Shown: piece after piece, positions 35,047-43,870 of the stretch
Position numbering within the stretch: position 1 is the stretch's first letter
Layout: each line of letters begins with the position of its first letter
NCBI GenBank assembly: GCA_964610045.1
Contig: CAZSUN010000015.1
Span: 1-58,388 of the forward strand
Direction: 5' to 3'
Length of the DNA stretch: 58,388 bases
Source: JACCYX01 sp964610045
GTDB taxonomy: Bacteria > Chloroflexota > Chloroflexia > Thermomicrobiales > UBA6265
Position numbers and translations under genes: made by a program
Notes under the pieces: generated by a model
What the model saw: the letters and a program-made list of their open reading frames with translations, nothing else
The model's database searches: none
What the model was told of the DNA's origin: nothing

Positions 35047-36873
35047 ATGGGCTTCATCATGGAGGGCCTCGACGCCGAGGCCTACGACCGCAGCTATTCC
35101 GACGGCGAGTTGCTCAAGCGCATCGGTCAGTACTTCCGACCCGAGATGGGCGCGATGCTCGTCGTCGGTCTCATGATCATCCTCAATTCGGCCGCCAGCA
35201 TGCTCCAACCGATCATCGGATCGTGGGGTATCGACAAGATCCTCAACGACGGGGCCAGCAGCGCGATCTGGCTGCTCTTCTTCGGGTTACTGGCAGCCGG
35301 CGTGCTCGCCTGGCTGTTCAACTTCATCCGGCAATGGTTGACGGCAAGAGTGGTCGGCAATGTCGTGTTCACCCTGCGTGAGGATGCGTTCTCGGCTGTG
35401 ATGGACCGAGACCTTTCCTTCTACGACACGAACCCCTCGGGCCGAATCGTCAGCCGCGTCACTTCGGACTCTGACGATTTCTCGAATGTTGTCACGCTGA
35501 CGATGAATCTGGTCAGCCAGATCCTGCTGGTGGCGATCATCGTCGCCGTGCTCTTCACACGGAACGTCACGCTGGCGCTGGTCGCCGTCTCGATCACTCC
35601 GGTGTTCGTCGTGATGGCGCTCGCCTTCCGGCGCATTGCCCGTGATTCCACCCAGAAGGCGCAGCGCTCGAATGCGGTGGTCAACTCCAGTATCCAGGAG
35701 ACGATGAACGGGATCTCGATCGCGAAGAACTTCCGGCAGGAGCGCACGCTCTACGATGAATTCGTGCCGGTCAACGATCAGGCATACCGGGTCACGTTGA
35801 AGCAAGGGTTGGTCTTTTCGGCGATCTTCCCGCTGCTCTTCTTCGTGGCCGGGCTCGGCACGGTGCTGCTGGTCTACCTCGGCGGACGGCAGCTGATCGA
35901 CGGCACGATCACGGCTGGAGACTGGTTCCTCTTCTTCCAGAGCGTGATGCTCTTCTGGATGCCGATGACGAGCATCGCCTCGTTCTGGTCGCAGTTCCAG
36001 CAAGGTCTCGGTGCTTCCGAGCGAATCTTCGCCCTGATCGACGCGGAGCCAGAAGTCGTGCAGGCCAGCAACGACGATCCCGGCCGGATCAGGGGCGAAA
36101 TCGAGTTCCGCAATGTCGGCTTCAGCTACGACGGCAAGTCGAAGGTGCTTCACGACTTCAACCTGACGATCCCGGCTGGCCAGACCATGGCGATCGTCGG
36201 GCATACCGGCGCGGGCAAGTCGACGCTCGGCAAGCTGATCACCCGGTTCTACGAGTTCCAGGACGGCGACATCCTGATCGATGGACGGAGTATCCGTTCG
36301 TTCAACCTGCCGGAGTACCGCCGGCAGCAGGGGATCGTGCCGCAGTCGCCGTTCCTCTTCTCGGGGACGGTCTCCGACAATATCCGCTATCCAAAGCCCG
36401 ACGCGACCGACGACGAGGTGCTGGCCGCGGCAATGGCGGTTGGACAGGGAGACTGGATCGACTCCCTGCCGGATGGTCTGAAGACCGATGTCGGCGAGTA
36501 CGGGCGATCGCTTTCGATGGGGCAGCGCCAACTCGTCGCCCTCGCCCGGGTGCTGATCCAGGATCCGGCGATCGTGATCCTGGATGAGGCGACCGCCAGC
36601 GTCGACCCGCTGACCGAAGCGCAGATCCAGGAAGGGCTGGATGTCGTCCTCGAAGACCGGACGTCGATCGTGATCGCGCACCGGCTCTCGACGATCGAGC
36701 ATGCCGACCGGATCATCGTGCTCGATCACGGCGACATCGTGGAGGAAGGCACCCATGCCAGCCTGCTGGCGAAGGGCGGCCGCTATTGCGAGGTGTACAA
36801 CACGTATTTCCGCCACCAGTCGCCCAATTACGTGCCAGGCGAGGGCTTCGTGCCGACGAGCGAGGTGGCATAG
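35047..36873 (+). CDS. Heterodimeric ABC exporter, catalytic subunit
   Basis: The 608-residue partner has six membrane helices and a nucleotide-binding domain with Walker A GHTGAGKST, Walker B VILDEATAS with the catalytic glutamate, and H-loop AHRLS. Its signature is LSMGQ, where the third residue departs from LSGGQ. Combined with the other subunit this gives one competent ATP site (this Walker B with the other LSGGQ) and one degenerate site. It is encoded two bases after the first subunit, so the two are cotranscribed. Confidence 0.92.
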   Translation: MGFIMEGLDAEAYDRSYSDGELLKRIGQYFRPEMGAMLVVGLMIILNSAASMLQPIIGSWGIDKILNDGASSAIWLLFFGLLAAGVLAWLFNFIRQWLTARVVGNVVFTLREDAFSAVMDRDLSFYDTNPSGRIVSRVTSDSDDFSNVVTLTMNLVSQILLVAIIVAVLFTRNVTLALVAVSITPVFVVMALAFRRIARDSTQKAQRSNAVVNSSIQETMNGISIAKNFRQERTLYDEFVPVNDQAYRVTLKQGLVFSAIFPLLFFVAGLGTVLLVYLGGRQLIDGTITAGDWFLFFQSVMLFWMPMTSIASFWSQFQQGLGASERIFALIDAEPEVVQASNDDPGRIRGEIEFRNVGFSYDGKSKVLHDFNLTIPAGQTMAIVGHTGAGKSTLGKLITRFYEFQDGDILIDGRSIRSFNLPEYRRQQGIVPQSPFLFSGTVSDNIRYPKPDATDDEVLAAAMAVGQGDWIDSLPDGLKTDVGEYGRSLSMGQRQLVALARVLIQDPAIVILDEATASVDPLTEAQIQEGLDVVLEDRTSIVIAHRLSTIEHADRIIVLDHGDIVEEGTHASLLAKGGRYCEVYNTYFRHQSPNYVPGEGFVPTSEVA

Positions 36874-36967
36874 AGCGCGTTCCCTACAGGTGGACGATCC
36901 GGATCCATGCAGGAACGACACGCGGTTCGGTCCCTACGAACGATGGGTTAGCCGCAGGAAAGTCACA

Positions 36968-38362
36968 TCAGATAGCCGGGACGGGGTCGCGGGAGCGAAT
37001 GGCTGCGCCAACCGCGCCGAGGACCATCGCCACTCCGAGGCCCATCGCCAGGGCCGTCCCCGTTTCGGTCGACCAGCCGCTGGCTTCGGCAAGGGCCAGC
37101 ACGACGCCGCCAATGCCGACGCCAACCGAGAATGCGAAGAGATCGAGGAGGAGCATGGCCGACGCCACCGTGCCACCAGTCCCCGGTTCGGCATGGGCGA
37201 ACGCGATCGAGACGGCCGTCGGATAGCCGAGACCAATCCCCAGGCCCGCGACTGCCCAGCCAACGAACGCCAGCCAGAGCCAGATGTCGTGCAACACGGC
37301 CACACAGAGAAACAGCGCAAGCGTCGCCAGGAAGACGATGGTGAACCCAACGACGAGCCGCTTCGGGCGATCGCCCGACCCGGTACGACCATCCCAGCGG
37401 GCCTGCAACCAGGAGCCGCTCGTCCAGGTAAGTGAGGCAAAGGTCAGCACGATCCCCGCCGCCGCTGCAGAGGCGCCACCGAAGTCCTTAAGCCCGAAGA
37501 TGAGGTAAGTCTCGACGACCGCAAATCCACCGAACGCCAAACCCCGGGCCAGGATCGCCGCCGGGACTACCGGCTCCGCCCGAAACGTTCCGGCCGGCAA
37601 CAGTCGCTGCAGGGATGGGATCAGTCCCGCCAACCCAGCCACCGAGAGCAACACCGCAAGTTGCCACGGTCGCGCCTCAAGCCCGGCCAGGAATATCCCG
37701 GTCGTGGCGGCCAAAGCAATCGCGATCCAGAGCCGTTTCGTGTCTGGCGGTTCGGCCGGCTGGGGCTTGATTCTCAGGTAGGTTGGCAGCGTCAGCGGAG
37801 CGATGACCAGGATGATCGGCAGCAGCCCGAAGAATGCCCAGCGCCAGCTCCAGGTCTCCGCGACGAATCCAACGACGGCGGGCCCGATCAGCGACGGCAC
37901 TACCCAGGCCGCCGATGTCGCGGCCAGGATGCTCGGCCGCAGGGCGTCTTCATAGGCGCGGCTGATGACAGCATAGATGCAGGCCGACATGCCACCGGCG
38001 CTGAATCCCTGGATCGCGCGACCGGCGAACAGCCACCAGATCGTAGGCGCCGCTCCGGCCACGATCGTGCCGATGAAAAACATCACCAGCATCACGCCAA
38101 ATACCTGCCCTGGCGACCGGCGATCGGATTCCTGTCCGGAGAGGACCGTGCCAACAATTTGCGGAAGCAGGAAGGCGGTGAAGATCCAGCCGTAGAGGTC
38201 GCGGCCGCCGATGTCATCGGCGACGACCGGCGCGACGGTCGCCATCGCAAGCCCCTGGACCGCGAGGATGGTGAAGGCGAGGATCGAACCGGTCGTTACC
38301 GCGAGGTGATCGCGATCCCAGATCGAGGCTGGGCCACTGGCAGTGACCGCTGCTGATGACAC
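36968..38362 (-). CDS. MFS transporter, drug:H+ antiporter type
   Basis: The 464-residue protein has a polar N-terminus and at least twelve hydrophobic helices. The antiporter-type motifs are DLYGWIFTAFLLPQIVGTVL in helix two, SGQESDRRSPGQVFGV (motif A) in the loop after it, and GRAIQGFSAGGMSACIYAVI in helix four. It resembles the EmrB/QacA-like group without the full fourteen-helix length. The GTG at 38362 follows AAGGACC. It converges on the ABC exporter genes. The substrate is unknown. Confidence 0.86.
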   Translation of the reverse strand: MSSAAVTASGPASIWDRDHLAVTTGSILAFTILAVQGLAMATVAPVVADDIGGRDLYGWIFTAFLLPQIVGTVLSGQESDRRSPGQVFGVMLVMFFIGTIVAGAAPTIWWLFAGRAIQGFSAGGMSACIYAVISRAYEDALRPSILAATSAAWVVPSLIGPAVVGFVAETWSWRWAFFGLLPIILVIAPLTLPTYLRIKPQPAEPPDTKRLWIAIALAATTGIFLAGLEARPWQLAVLLSVAGLAGLIPSLQRLLPAGTFRAEPVVPAAILARGLAFGGFAVVETYLIFGLKDFGGASAAAAGIVLTFASLTWTSGSWLQARWDGRTGSGDRPKRLVVGFTIVFLATLALFLCVAVLHDIWLWLAFVGWAVAGLGIGLGYPTAVSIAFAHAEPGTGGTVASAMLLLDLFAFSVGVGIGGVVLALAEASGWSTETGTALAMGLGVAMVLGAVGAAIRSRDPVPAI

Positions 38363-38539
38363 GTCGAATGGTCCTTACGTCGGAGAGGCAGATGCGTTGT
38401 CTGGACGCACCATAGCAGAGACTTCCGAATAAACCAAAGTAAGACTTGGAGTATTCGTCGCGAAAGCGGCTTTCATCACCGATCCCGGGAAGAGAAGGTC
38501 GAAGCGGGACGCGCGGGAGATCCGGACCCAGGTCCCGGG

Positions 38540-39358
38540 TTAACCGGCGGCCTCGTCGTCCCACTCGGGGATCAGGTAGACGCGTCGCAAGACCTCCTCG
38601 AAGCCGAGGCGGCGGGCGATCGCCATTGATGCCAGGTTGGTGCCACCACAACTCCAGACCGGTGTGCGCCCGTCGGCGAGGACGGCTGTCGCGACGCGCG
38701 CCGCAACATTGGTTCCGTACCCCCGCCCACGCCAATCGGGGTGCGTCGCCACGCCGATATCGGTGTGGCGCGCGGTGATCGCGAATGTGAGGGCAAGCGC
38801 CACGAGTTGCCCGGCCTCCACCACGCCCGCGACATGCCCGGATTCGATCCGGTCGAGCACTCGATCGACCCCGGCGCCCAACAGGACCTCGGGCGCTCGA
38901 CGAACCAGTTCCTCGTCTGAGGGGTCCAGCAACCTCGCAACCCCGCCAAGTTCCGGCGCGACCGGATGTCGCAGGACATGATGCACATCGTCAAGCAGTC
39001 GGACGCTGTTGGCCTCGGCAGCGGCGGCGACCGGCTCGATCAGGGCGTCGACCATGTCTGCCGGGACATTGATGCACGTCCACCCTTGCAGATGCGGCAG
39101 GATCGAGGCGACAGCCTCGGGGCTGTGTCCGAACGCGATGGGCTCGTCGGGGAATGCGGAAACCTGGATTACCAAGCCCTCGAGATCGGCGGGTTGGCCA
39201 ACGCACAACACCTCGACCGAGCCCTCCCGCAGGAATTGCTGGACGATGACCGTCTCAGGCGTGTCGCCGAGGGCATCGGCAATTTCCTGCAGATTGTTGA
39301 CGACCATGGCGCTTTCGACCGGAGGCAGTTGCTCGTGATGGTGTCCGTTTGCGTGCAT
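38540..39358 (-). CDS. GNAT-family N-acetyltransferase with N-terminal extension
   Basis: The 272-residue product has a C-terminal GNAT domain (residues 150-265) with DIGVATHPDWRGRGYGTNVA as the acetyl-CoA loop and NLASMAIARRLGFEE as the closing helix. The first 140 residues are a second, poorly conserved lobe, as in FR47-like two-domain acetyltransferases. The N-terminus has a HANGHHHEQ cluster that might bind metal. ATG 39358 follows AAAGGTC. The gene is divergent from the LppX-like gene. Confidence 0.83.
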   Translation of the reverse strand: MHANGHHHEQLPPVESAMVVNNLQEIADALGDTPETVIVQQFLREGSVEVLCVGQPADLEGLVIQVSAFPDEPIAFGHSPEAVASILPHLQGWTCINVPADMVDALIEPVAAAAEANSVRLLDDVHHVLRHPVAPELGGVARLLDPSDEELVRRAPEVLLGAGVDRVLDRIESGHVAGVVEAGQLVALALTFAITARHTDIGVATHPDWRGRGYGTNVAARVATAVLADGRTPVWSCGGTNLASMAIARRLGFEEVLRRVYLIPEWDDEAAG

Positions 39359-39525
39359 GTTGACCTTTCGTGGTCCGGGAGTCGGAGTGACGCGCCACAC
39401 TTTCGTGAAGTTCGTGCAACACTGTGGCCACGCGAGACCGGTGGAACGAGCGTACCATGATGGAGAAGCCCACCAACGGGCCAGGATTCGATGCCGATTC
39501 AGAGATGCCGCCGAAGGACATGCCC

Positions 39526-40332
39526 ATGACGACCCGCAACGACCAATGGTTTCACCCGCTTTCCGCGCAGGCACCGGTGGCCGTCAACCGGCGACGCTTC
39601 ATGCTCCTGGCCGGAGCGGGCGCCGCCGTGGCGGTCGCGAAACCGGAATTGCGCCTGGTCGCCGCGCAAACGCCACCGGCGTGGCCCGTGACCCAGATCG
39701 AAGGCGACGACGAAGCGGTGGAACTACTCGACGCCGCTGCGGCTGCGATGGCGGACCTCGAGAGCTTCGCGTTCGAGATCGAGACCGTCCAGGGTGAGTC
39801 AACGATCCTTCAGGGATTGACCCTTGGCCTGATCGAGGGAGCAGTACGCCGCCCGATCGACTTCACCGCGAAGGTGACGGTCGTCGTGCCGTTCGGGAGT
39901 CTCGAGGTCACGGCGATTGGGGTCAATGGCAAAGCGTGGATCCAGAACCCGCTCGATGACGGCGCATGGATCTCGCTGGAAGGGGCAGCCGATGTCATTG
40001 CCCTCGTCAACCCGGACACATTGATCCTGGCCGCACTCAGTGTGATCTCCGATGCCGAGATCGCCGGCACCGAGAAAGTTGATGGGGTCGAAACGACGCG
40101 CGTCACCGGCACGATCGACCTGTCCGGGCTGGCCTCGACGATGGACGAGGGGGCGATGGTGGCTTTGGCGGGTGAGCCGATCGAGGCAACGCTCTGGATC
40201 GACGACCAAAACCTCGTCCGGGAAATCGAACTCGCAGGGCCGCTGTTGACCACCGAGTCGGACGATGTGGTGCGCGTAGTGCGGTTCTTCGGATTCAACG
40301 AACCAGTTGATGTCGAGGCTCCGCCCGCGTAA
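39526..40332 (+). CDS. Tat-exported LppX/LprG-like protein
   Basis: The 268-residue product has a Tat-like NRRRFMLLAGAGAAVAVAKP signal without a lipobox cysteine. The remainder resembles LppX/LprAFG proteins: FTAKVTVVVPFGSLEVTAIG, then NGKAWIQNPLDDGAWISLEG and a VTGTIDLSGL hairpin. In actinobacteria these carry lipids or glycolipids between membranes through a hydrophobic cavity. ATG 39526 is preferred because AAGGA lies 8 bases upstream; ATG 39457 and 39520 are in frame too. Confidence 0.72.
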   Translation: MTTRNDQWFHPLSAQAPVAVNRRRFMLLAGAGAAVAVAKPELRLVAAQTPPAWPVTQIEGDDEAVELLDAAAAAMADLESFAFEIETVQGESTILQGLTLGLIEGAVRRPIDFTAKVTVVVPFGSLEVTAIGVNGKAWIQNPLDDGAWISLEGAADVIALVNPDTLILAALSVISDAEIAGTEKVDGVETTRVTGTIDLSGLASTMDEGAMVALAGEPIEATLWIDDQNLVREIELAGPLLTTESDDVVRVVRFFGFNEPVDVEAPPA

Positions 40333-40761
40333 CGGTGGGACACCTGGCGTCGGTTTGGTGCCGCCGCCGAATGTCCCGCAATATGCAAGGCTGGCCAAGG
40401 CAGCACAATTGCGCCTGCACCCCGAGAGTGGATCGCACGTGCGCGTCCACTGGATCGCGCCCGAGGTCGCCGGGAGGACACGCGGCGCTGCACGCCTTGG
40501 TCCTCCCCTCCACGTGACATACCTACACCAGTGAGTTCCCGACCCGGGAAGGGGAACCGTCCCTGCGCGCAGCACGTCCACCGTGAGCAACGGGCCGACA
40601 CACGCTCGCTGACGCTCGCTGGTCGGCCCCTACAAACGACCGAACAGGCGCTGCTCCACATTATGTCCTGAAGTGAGCCCTGACTCCTTCAAACGGGGAA
40701 AGTGGTCAAGGGCTTGGTTCCCACCAGGTGCAGATGTCTGGCTATCCGCGCTCGGAGCCGG
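40333..40761. other. 429-bp gap between convergent genes
   Basis: No gene seen. It holds a hairpin at 40592-40629 with loop GCTCGCTGACGCTCGC-type direct repeats, followed by CCCCTACAAACGA, which matches a short sequence near 36922-36944. Confidence 0.5.
40592..40629. repeat. Hairpin with internal GCTCGCTGAC repeat
   Basis: GGGCCGAC and GTCGGCCC are perfect 8-bp arms. The loop holds CGCTCGCTGACGCTCGCTG, two copies of CGCTCGCTG-like units. The flank CGGCCCCTACAAACGA resembles CGGTCCCTACGAACGA near 36926. Confidence 0.45.
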
Positions 40762-41688
40762 TTATGACAACTGCGGGATGACTTCGGACGCGAAGAGTTC
40801 AAGACCTTCGATATCGTCCTGGTCCCACAACTGCAGCTGGACACCCTGGATCCCCGCTTCGGCGTAGCGTCCGAGTTGCTCGACCAGTTCCGATGGCGTC
40901 CCGACCAGGCCGCCGCGTTCGCGCTGACGCGCAATCGTCTCCGGGTTGTACCGGGTGGCGAGGTGCGCCTCATCGCGCCCGATCGGCACCTGGACCATCA
41001 GGGTTCGTTTCACGCTCGACCGCTCACGCCCCTGCTCGTCGAGGAGTTGATCGAGCCGGCTCGCCCGCTCGACGAAATCGGCGAGGACGAGGCCGACTGC
41101 GTTCCATTCGTCGGCGTACTTCGCGACCAGCGGCAGTGTCCGGCGGGGACCATTGCCGCCGATCACGATTGCCGGGCCACCGCCAGTTCGGGGTGAGCGC
41201 GGCTGGAGGTAGGCATCGCTGATGGAAAAGTAATCGCCGGTGAACGAGGTCGGTTCATTCGATCGGGTGAGTTGGCGAATCACGATCAACGCCTCTTCGA
41301 GACGCTGGAAGCGCTCGTCGAGATTGCCAAGTGGGAAACCGAAGGACGAGTGCTCGCGATCCTGCCAGCCGGCGCCCAGCCCGAGGCGCAGGCGGCCACC
41401 GGCGAGATCATCGATCGCGCTGGCCTGCCAGGCGAGGATGGATGGGTTGCGGAAGGAGACCGGTGAGACGAGCGTGCCGAACGCAATCCGCTCGGTGTTA
41501 TCCGCGACCCAACCGAGCGACAACCACGTTTCAAGCGCATCCTTGTAGGGACCATTCGGGTTGCTGAAGTGGTCCGACCGGTAGATCCCGGCAAAGCCAA
41601 GGTCTTCGGCGGCGCGCACGAGACGCTGCCAGCGCTCCCAGGTGAGTCCGTCCTGTCCTTCGATCATGATCGAAAGTTCGATTGCCAC
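40762..41688 (-). CDS. LLM-class F420-dependent oxidoreductase (distant paralogue)
   Basis: The 308-residue product has the luciferase-like barrel blocks GIYRSDHFSNP, FGTLVSPVSFRNPSILAWQA, AGGRLRLGLGAGWQDREH, and AIVIGGNGPRRTLPLVAKYADEWN, but only moderate likeness to the 21-25 kb cluster. The NPSILAWQASAIDDLAGGRL segment is family-typical. The GTG at 41688 follows AGAGGAAAG, closer to family lengths than the upstream GTG at 41706. It is probably monocistronic. Confidence 0.85.
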   Translation of the reverse strand: MAIELSIMIEGQDGLTWERWQRLVRAAEDLGFAGIYRSDHFSNPNGPYKDALETWLSLGWVADNTERIAFGTLVSPVSFRNPSILAWQASAIDDLAGGRLRLGLGAGWQDREHSSFGFPLGNLDERFQRLEEALIVIRQLTRSNEPTSFTGDYFSISDAYLQPRSPRTGGGPAIVIGGNGPRRTLPLVAKYADEWNAVGLVLADFVERASRLDQLLDEQGRERSSVKRTLMVQVPIGRDEAHLATRYNPETIARQRERGGLVGTPSELVEQLGRYAEAGIQGVQLQLWDQDDIEGLELFASEVIPQLS

Positions 41689-42102
41689 GCGTCTTTCCTC
41701 TTCCACGACATCGAATCACAATGGCGTTGATCTTACCCGATCGCGAGAGGCGCGAAGAACGAACGAAGGAGTTTCCGTAACATCTACGCTCTGGATCGTC
41801 GGCGTGCTTCTGCCGGTCGACGGCATCGTGCTGATGCTGGCGCGTCGCCTGGCAGACCGGGCATGCGCCGACTGGCGACGAAGGTGAGACCAAGGACTGC
41901 CCCGTGCATCAGGGACCCTCGTTTCAAATCGAAGGCCAAGGTCGACGGATGATGCTCACGAACTGCCGCGAAGTATTCCAGGCTGGATGAGACCGAGGGG
42001 ATTGAGGCTACTGTAAACGCCTGGAACCTGCTGCGATTGCTGGTCCATGGAGGATCCAGCGATCGGGGTTACAGGCAGGTGAGCCGTGCAGTCGAGTTGC
42101 CG
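41689..42102. other. 414-bp intergenic region
   Basis: No convincing gene. A plus-strand stretch at 41780-41887 could encode a short hydrophobic peptide (LWIVGVLLPVDGIVLMLARR) after GAAGGAG, but it lacks a proper start codon and may be a decayed remnant. Confidence 0.4.
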
Positions 42103-42819
42103 TCAGGCAGCCAGCTCGCCACGGCGGATCAATCGGCTGCCAGTGATTCCGAGCCAGACGATCCAGGTGATGAAGGCAGGAAGACCGAGGATGCCGATCG
42201 CCGAACCTTCCAGCGCCGGGATCACGCCGATTGCGTTGACCACGAACGCGACAGCCGCTGCGTACCCCATTGCTTCCTGCCAGGCGGGAATGATGCCGCT
42301 CAGCCGCGCAGCCCTGGAAAGACCGGTGAGCGCTACAGCCAACGCCAACCCGTTCGCGGTCATGGCGGCGCCCTGCAACTGCCACAGTGTTTCCACCATC
42401 AGATGATCGGTGGCCAGGCGATCGATATTGGCGACGAGCACGACTTCCGAGAGCGTGCGGGTCAGGAACATCACTTCGACGAGGACGATACCGAGCGCGC
42501 CGAACCGCGCCCAGAAGGCGGCCTGCTCCGATCCGCTGCCGAGTACGGGAAAGGCGCTGGCGATGAAGACGAAGAGCAGGAAGATACCGGCTGGAACAAC
42601 CCCGAGAGTAAACGTCAACGCCGGTTTATTGGCGGTAACAAACTGCACGACCTCGGCGCCACTGGCATTCATGAGGGGCGGCGACAGCACGCCGAGGAAG
42701 ACGTTCAGCAGCCCCACCACCAGGGCGAAGGCAAGACCAGCGAATCCGGCGGTTCGAGTGAGGGACGTCGCCGGAATACGGGCGTCGGAAACGGAACCAA
42801 GTGCGACCGAGGTACTCAT
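42103..42819 (-). CDS. DUF4386-like multi-pass membrane protein
   Basis: The 238-residue protein has six hydrophobic segments (e.g. AGLAFALVVGLLNVFLGVLS and LGVVPAGIFLLFVFIASAFPV) and a SLTRTAGFAGL N-terminus typical of DUF4386 membrane proteins, whose function is not known. ATG 42819 follows CAGGAGTGTAGC. It is divergent from a TetR gene across a palindromic operator, so it is probably that regulator's target. By analogy with other TetR pairs it may help export or tolerate a small hydrophobic molecule. Confidence 0.6.
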   Translation of the reverse strand: MSTSVALGSVSDARIPATSLTRTAGFAGLAFALVVGLLNVFLGVLSPPLMNASGAEVVQFVTANKPALTFTLGVVPAGIFLLFVFIASAFPVLGSGSEQAAFWARFGALGIVLVEVMFLTRTLSEVVLVANIDRLATDHLMVETLWQLQGAAMTANGLALAVALTGLSRAARLSGIIPAWQEAMGYAAAVAFVVNAIGVIPALEGSAIGILGLPAFITWIVWLGITGSRLIRRGELAA

Positions 42820-42846
42820 GCTACACTCCTGAGGTGGTAGATCGTC

Positions 42847-42883
42847 GTTCATGTCAGTGGAATGTAATTCCACTGACATGAAC
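42847..42883. promoter_or_regulatory. 37-bp perfect palindrome, putative TetR operator
   Basis: Arms GTTCATGTCAGTGGAAT and its exact complement are separated by GTA. It lies midway between the divergent membrane-protein and tetR start codons. A second small dyad CACT-ATTAC-AGTG (42883-42895) follows toward tetR. The length and symmetry suit two overlapping TetR dimers controlling both genes. Confidence 0.8.
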
Positions 42884-42914
42884 ACTATTACAGTGAAAGA
42901 GGTTTGTCAACAGG

Positions 42915-43532
42915 GTGACAGAAACACGATCAACCCGCCGCCAGAAGCAGGCCGCCGCAACCCGGCAGGACATCCTGGATGCGGCACGCAAACTCTTCGC
43001 CAGCAAGGGCTACGTCCATACATCAATGGCGGCCATCGCAAAGGAGGCGAACACGGCGGTGCAGACGATCTACGACAGCGTCGGTCCGAAGCACGCGATC
43101 GCCCTGGAGTTGGTGAGGGCTGGAGAAGCCGCCGCCGGGGTGGAGGAATTCTCCCGGGACATCAAGCAGGCCCGGAATCCGGAGGAGGCGGTGGCTATGC
43201 TGGTTGGCCTGACGCGCCGATTCATGGAGAACGGTAGCGACCTGTTCATCATGATGATGAACGCTGCCCCCACCGAGCCGGACGTGGCGGCGGCATGGCG
43301 GACCGCCCACGAACACCATCGCCATGGAGCGCAAGTGGTGGCCGGTATCCTCGGGAGGATGAACGCTCTCCAGCCGGGCGTTACCGTGGACCAGGCGGCA
43401 GACACGATCGGCATGATGTCCTGGGGCACGAACTGGTTGCAGTTGACTCGCGATTTCGGCTGGACACTTGACGCCGCCGAGCAGTGGATGATCGAATCGC
43501 TCGGGAGGTTACTGCTCAAGAGCGATGCCTGA
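42915..43532 (+). CDS. TetR-family transcriptional regulator
   Basis: The 205-residue product has the N-terminal helix-turn-helix (RQDILDAARKLFASKGYVHT, SMAAIAKEANTAVQTIYDSV) and a helical ligand-binding C-terminal domain with a methionine-rich NGSDLFIMMMNA segment that could line a hydrophobic pocket. It is predicted to repress itself and the divergent membrane protein through the 37-bp palindrome. The GTG start at 42915 is preceded by AGAGG at a long distance, so the start is moderately certain. Confidence 0.87.
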   Translation: MTETRSTRRQKQAAATRQDILDAARKLFASKGYVHTSMAAIAKEANTAVQTIYDSVGPKHAIALELVRAGEAAAGVEEFSRDIKQARNPEEAVAMLVGLTRRFMENGSDLFIMMMNAAPTEPDVAAAWRTAHEHHRHGAQVVAGILGRMNALQPGVTVDQAADTIGMMSWGTNWLQLTRDFGWTLDAAEQWMIESLGRLLLKSDA

Positions 43533-43636
43533 CCGTATGCGCTCATGATGGATGCGGCAGCCGTGACTCGCGGTATGCTTGCGGCATCGATGGTGCCCCG
43601 ATCTGGCGGCCGTGACTGCGACAGGACTCGAACCTC

Positions 43637-43807
43637 ATGCTTTTCGGACTTGTGATCTCGCTGATGCTGATCGCATCGGGCGTTTTTCGACTTTGGCTGA
43701 TTCGCACCGGCAAGGTGCCGCCAATGTTCGGCGTTCAGCGGTACTTTCCGTACGGATTCATCGTGGTAGGCATCGCCGTGGGAATCCTGGCCCTGATCGA
43801 CGGCTAG
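43637..43807 (+). CDS. 56-residue two-pass membrane protein
   Basis: MLFGLVISLMLIASGVFRLW begins a first helix; a loop rich in proline and arginine follows, then a second helix FIVVGIAVGILALIDG. AGGAC lies upstream of the ATG at 43637. It sits between tetR and fumC on the plus strand and could be cotranscribed with fumC, 63 bp downstream. I do not recognise a family. Confidence 0.62.
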   Translation: MLFGLVISLMLIASGVFRLWLIRTGKVPPMFGVQRYFPYGFIVVGIAVGILALIDG

Positions 43808-43870
43808 CGTGATCCGGCAAGGACCGACGCGGCATACACGTTCCGAAGACGGCGAGGAAGGGAATGAACG

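Noticed and set aside
35287..36921. 544-codon antisense open frame over the ABC exporter gene
   Set aside because: Rich in Arg, His and Asp with no domain; shadow of the catalytic exporter subunit.
41780..41887. Short plus-strand hydrophobic peptide
   Set aside because: No valid start codon at the right distance from GAAGGAG; probably a decayed remnant or chance.
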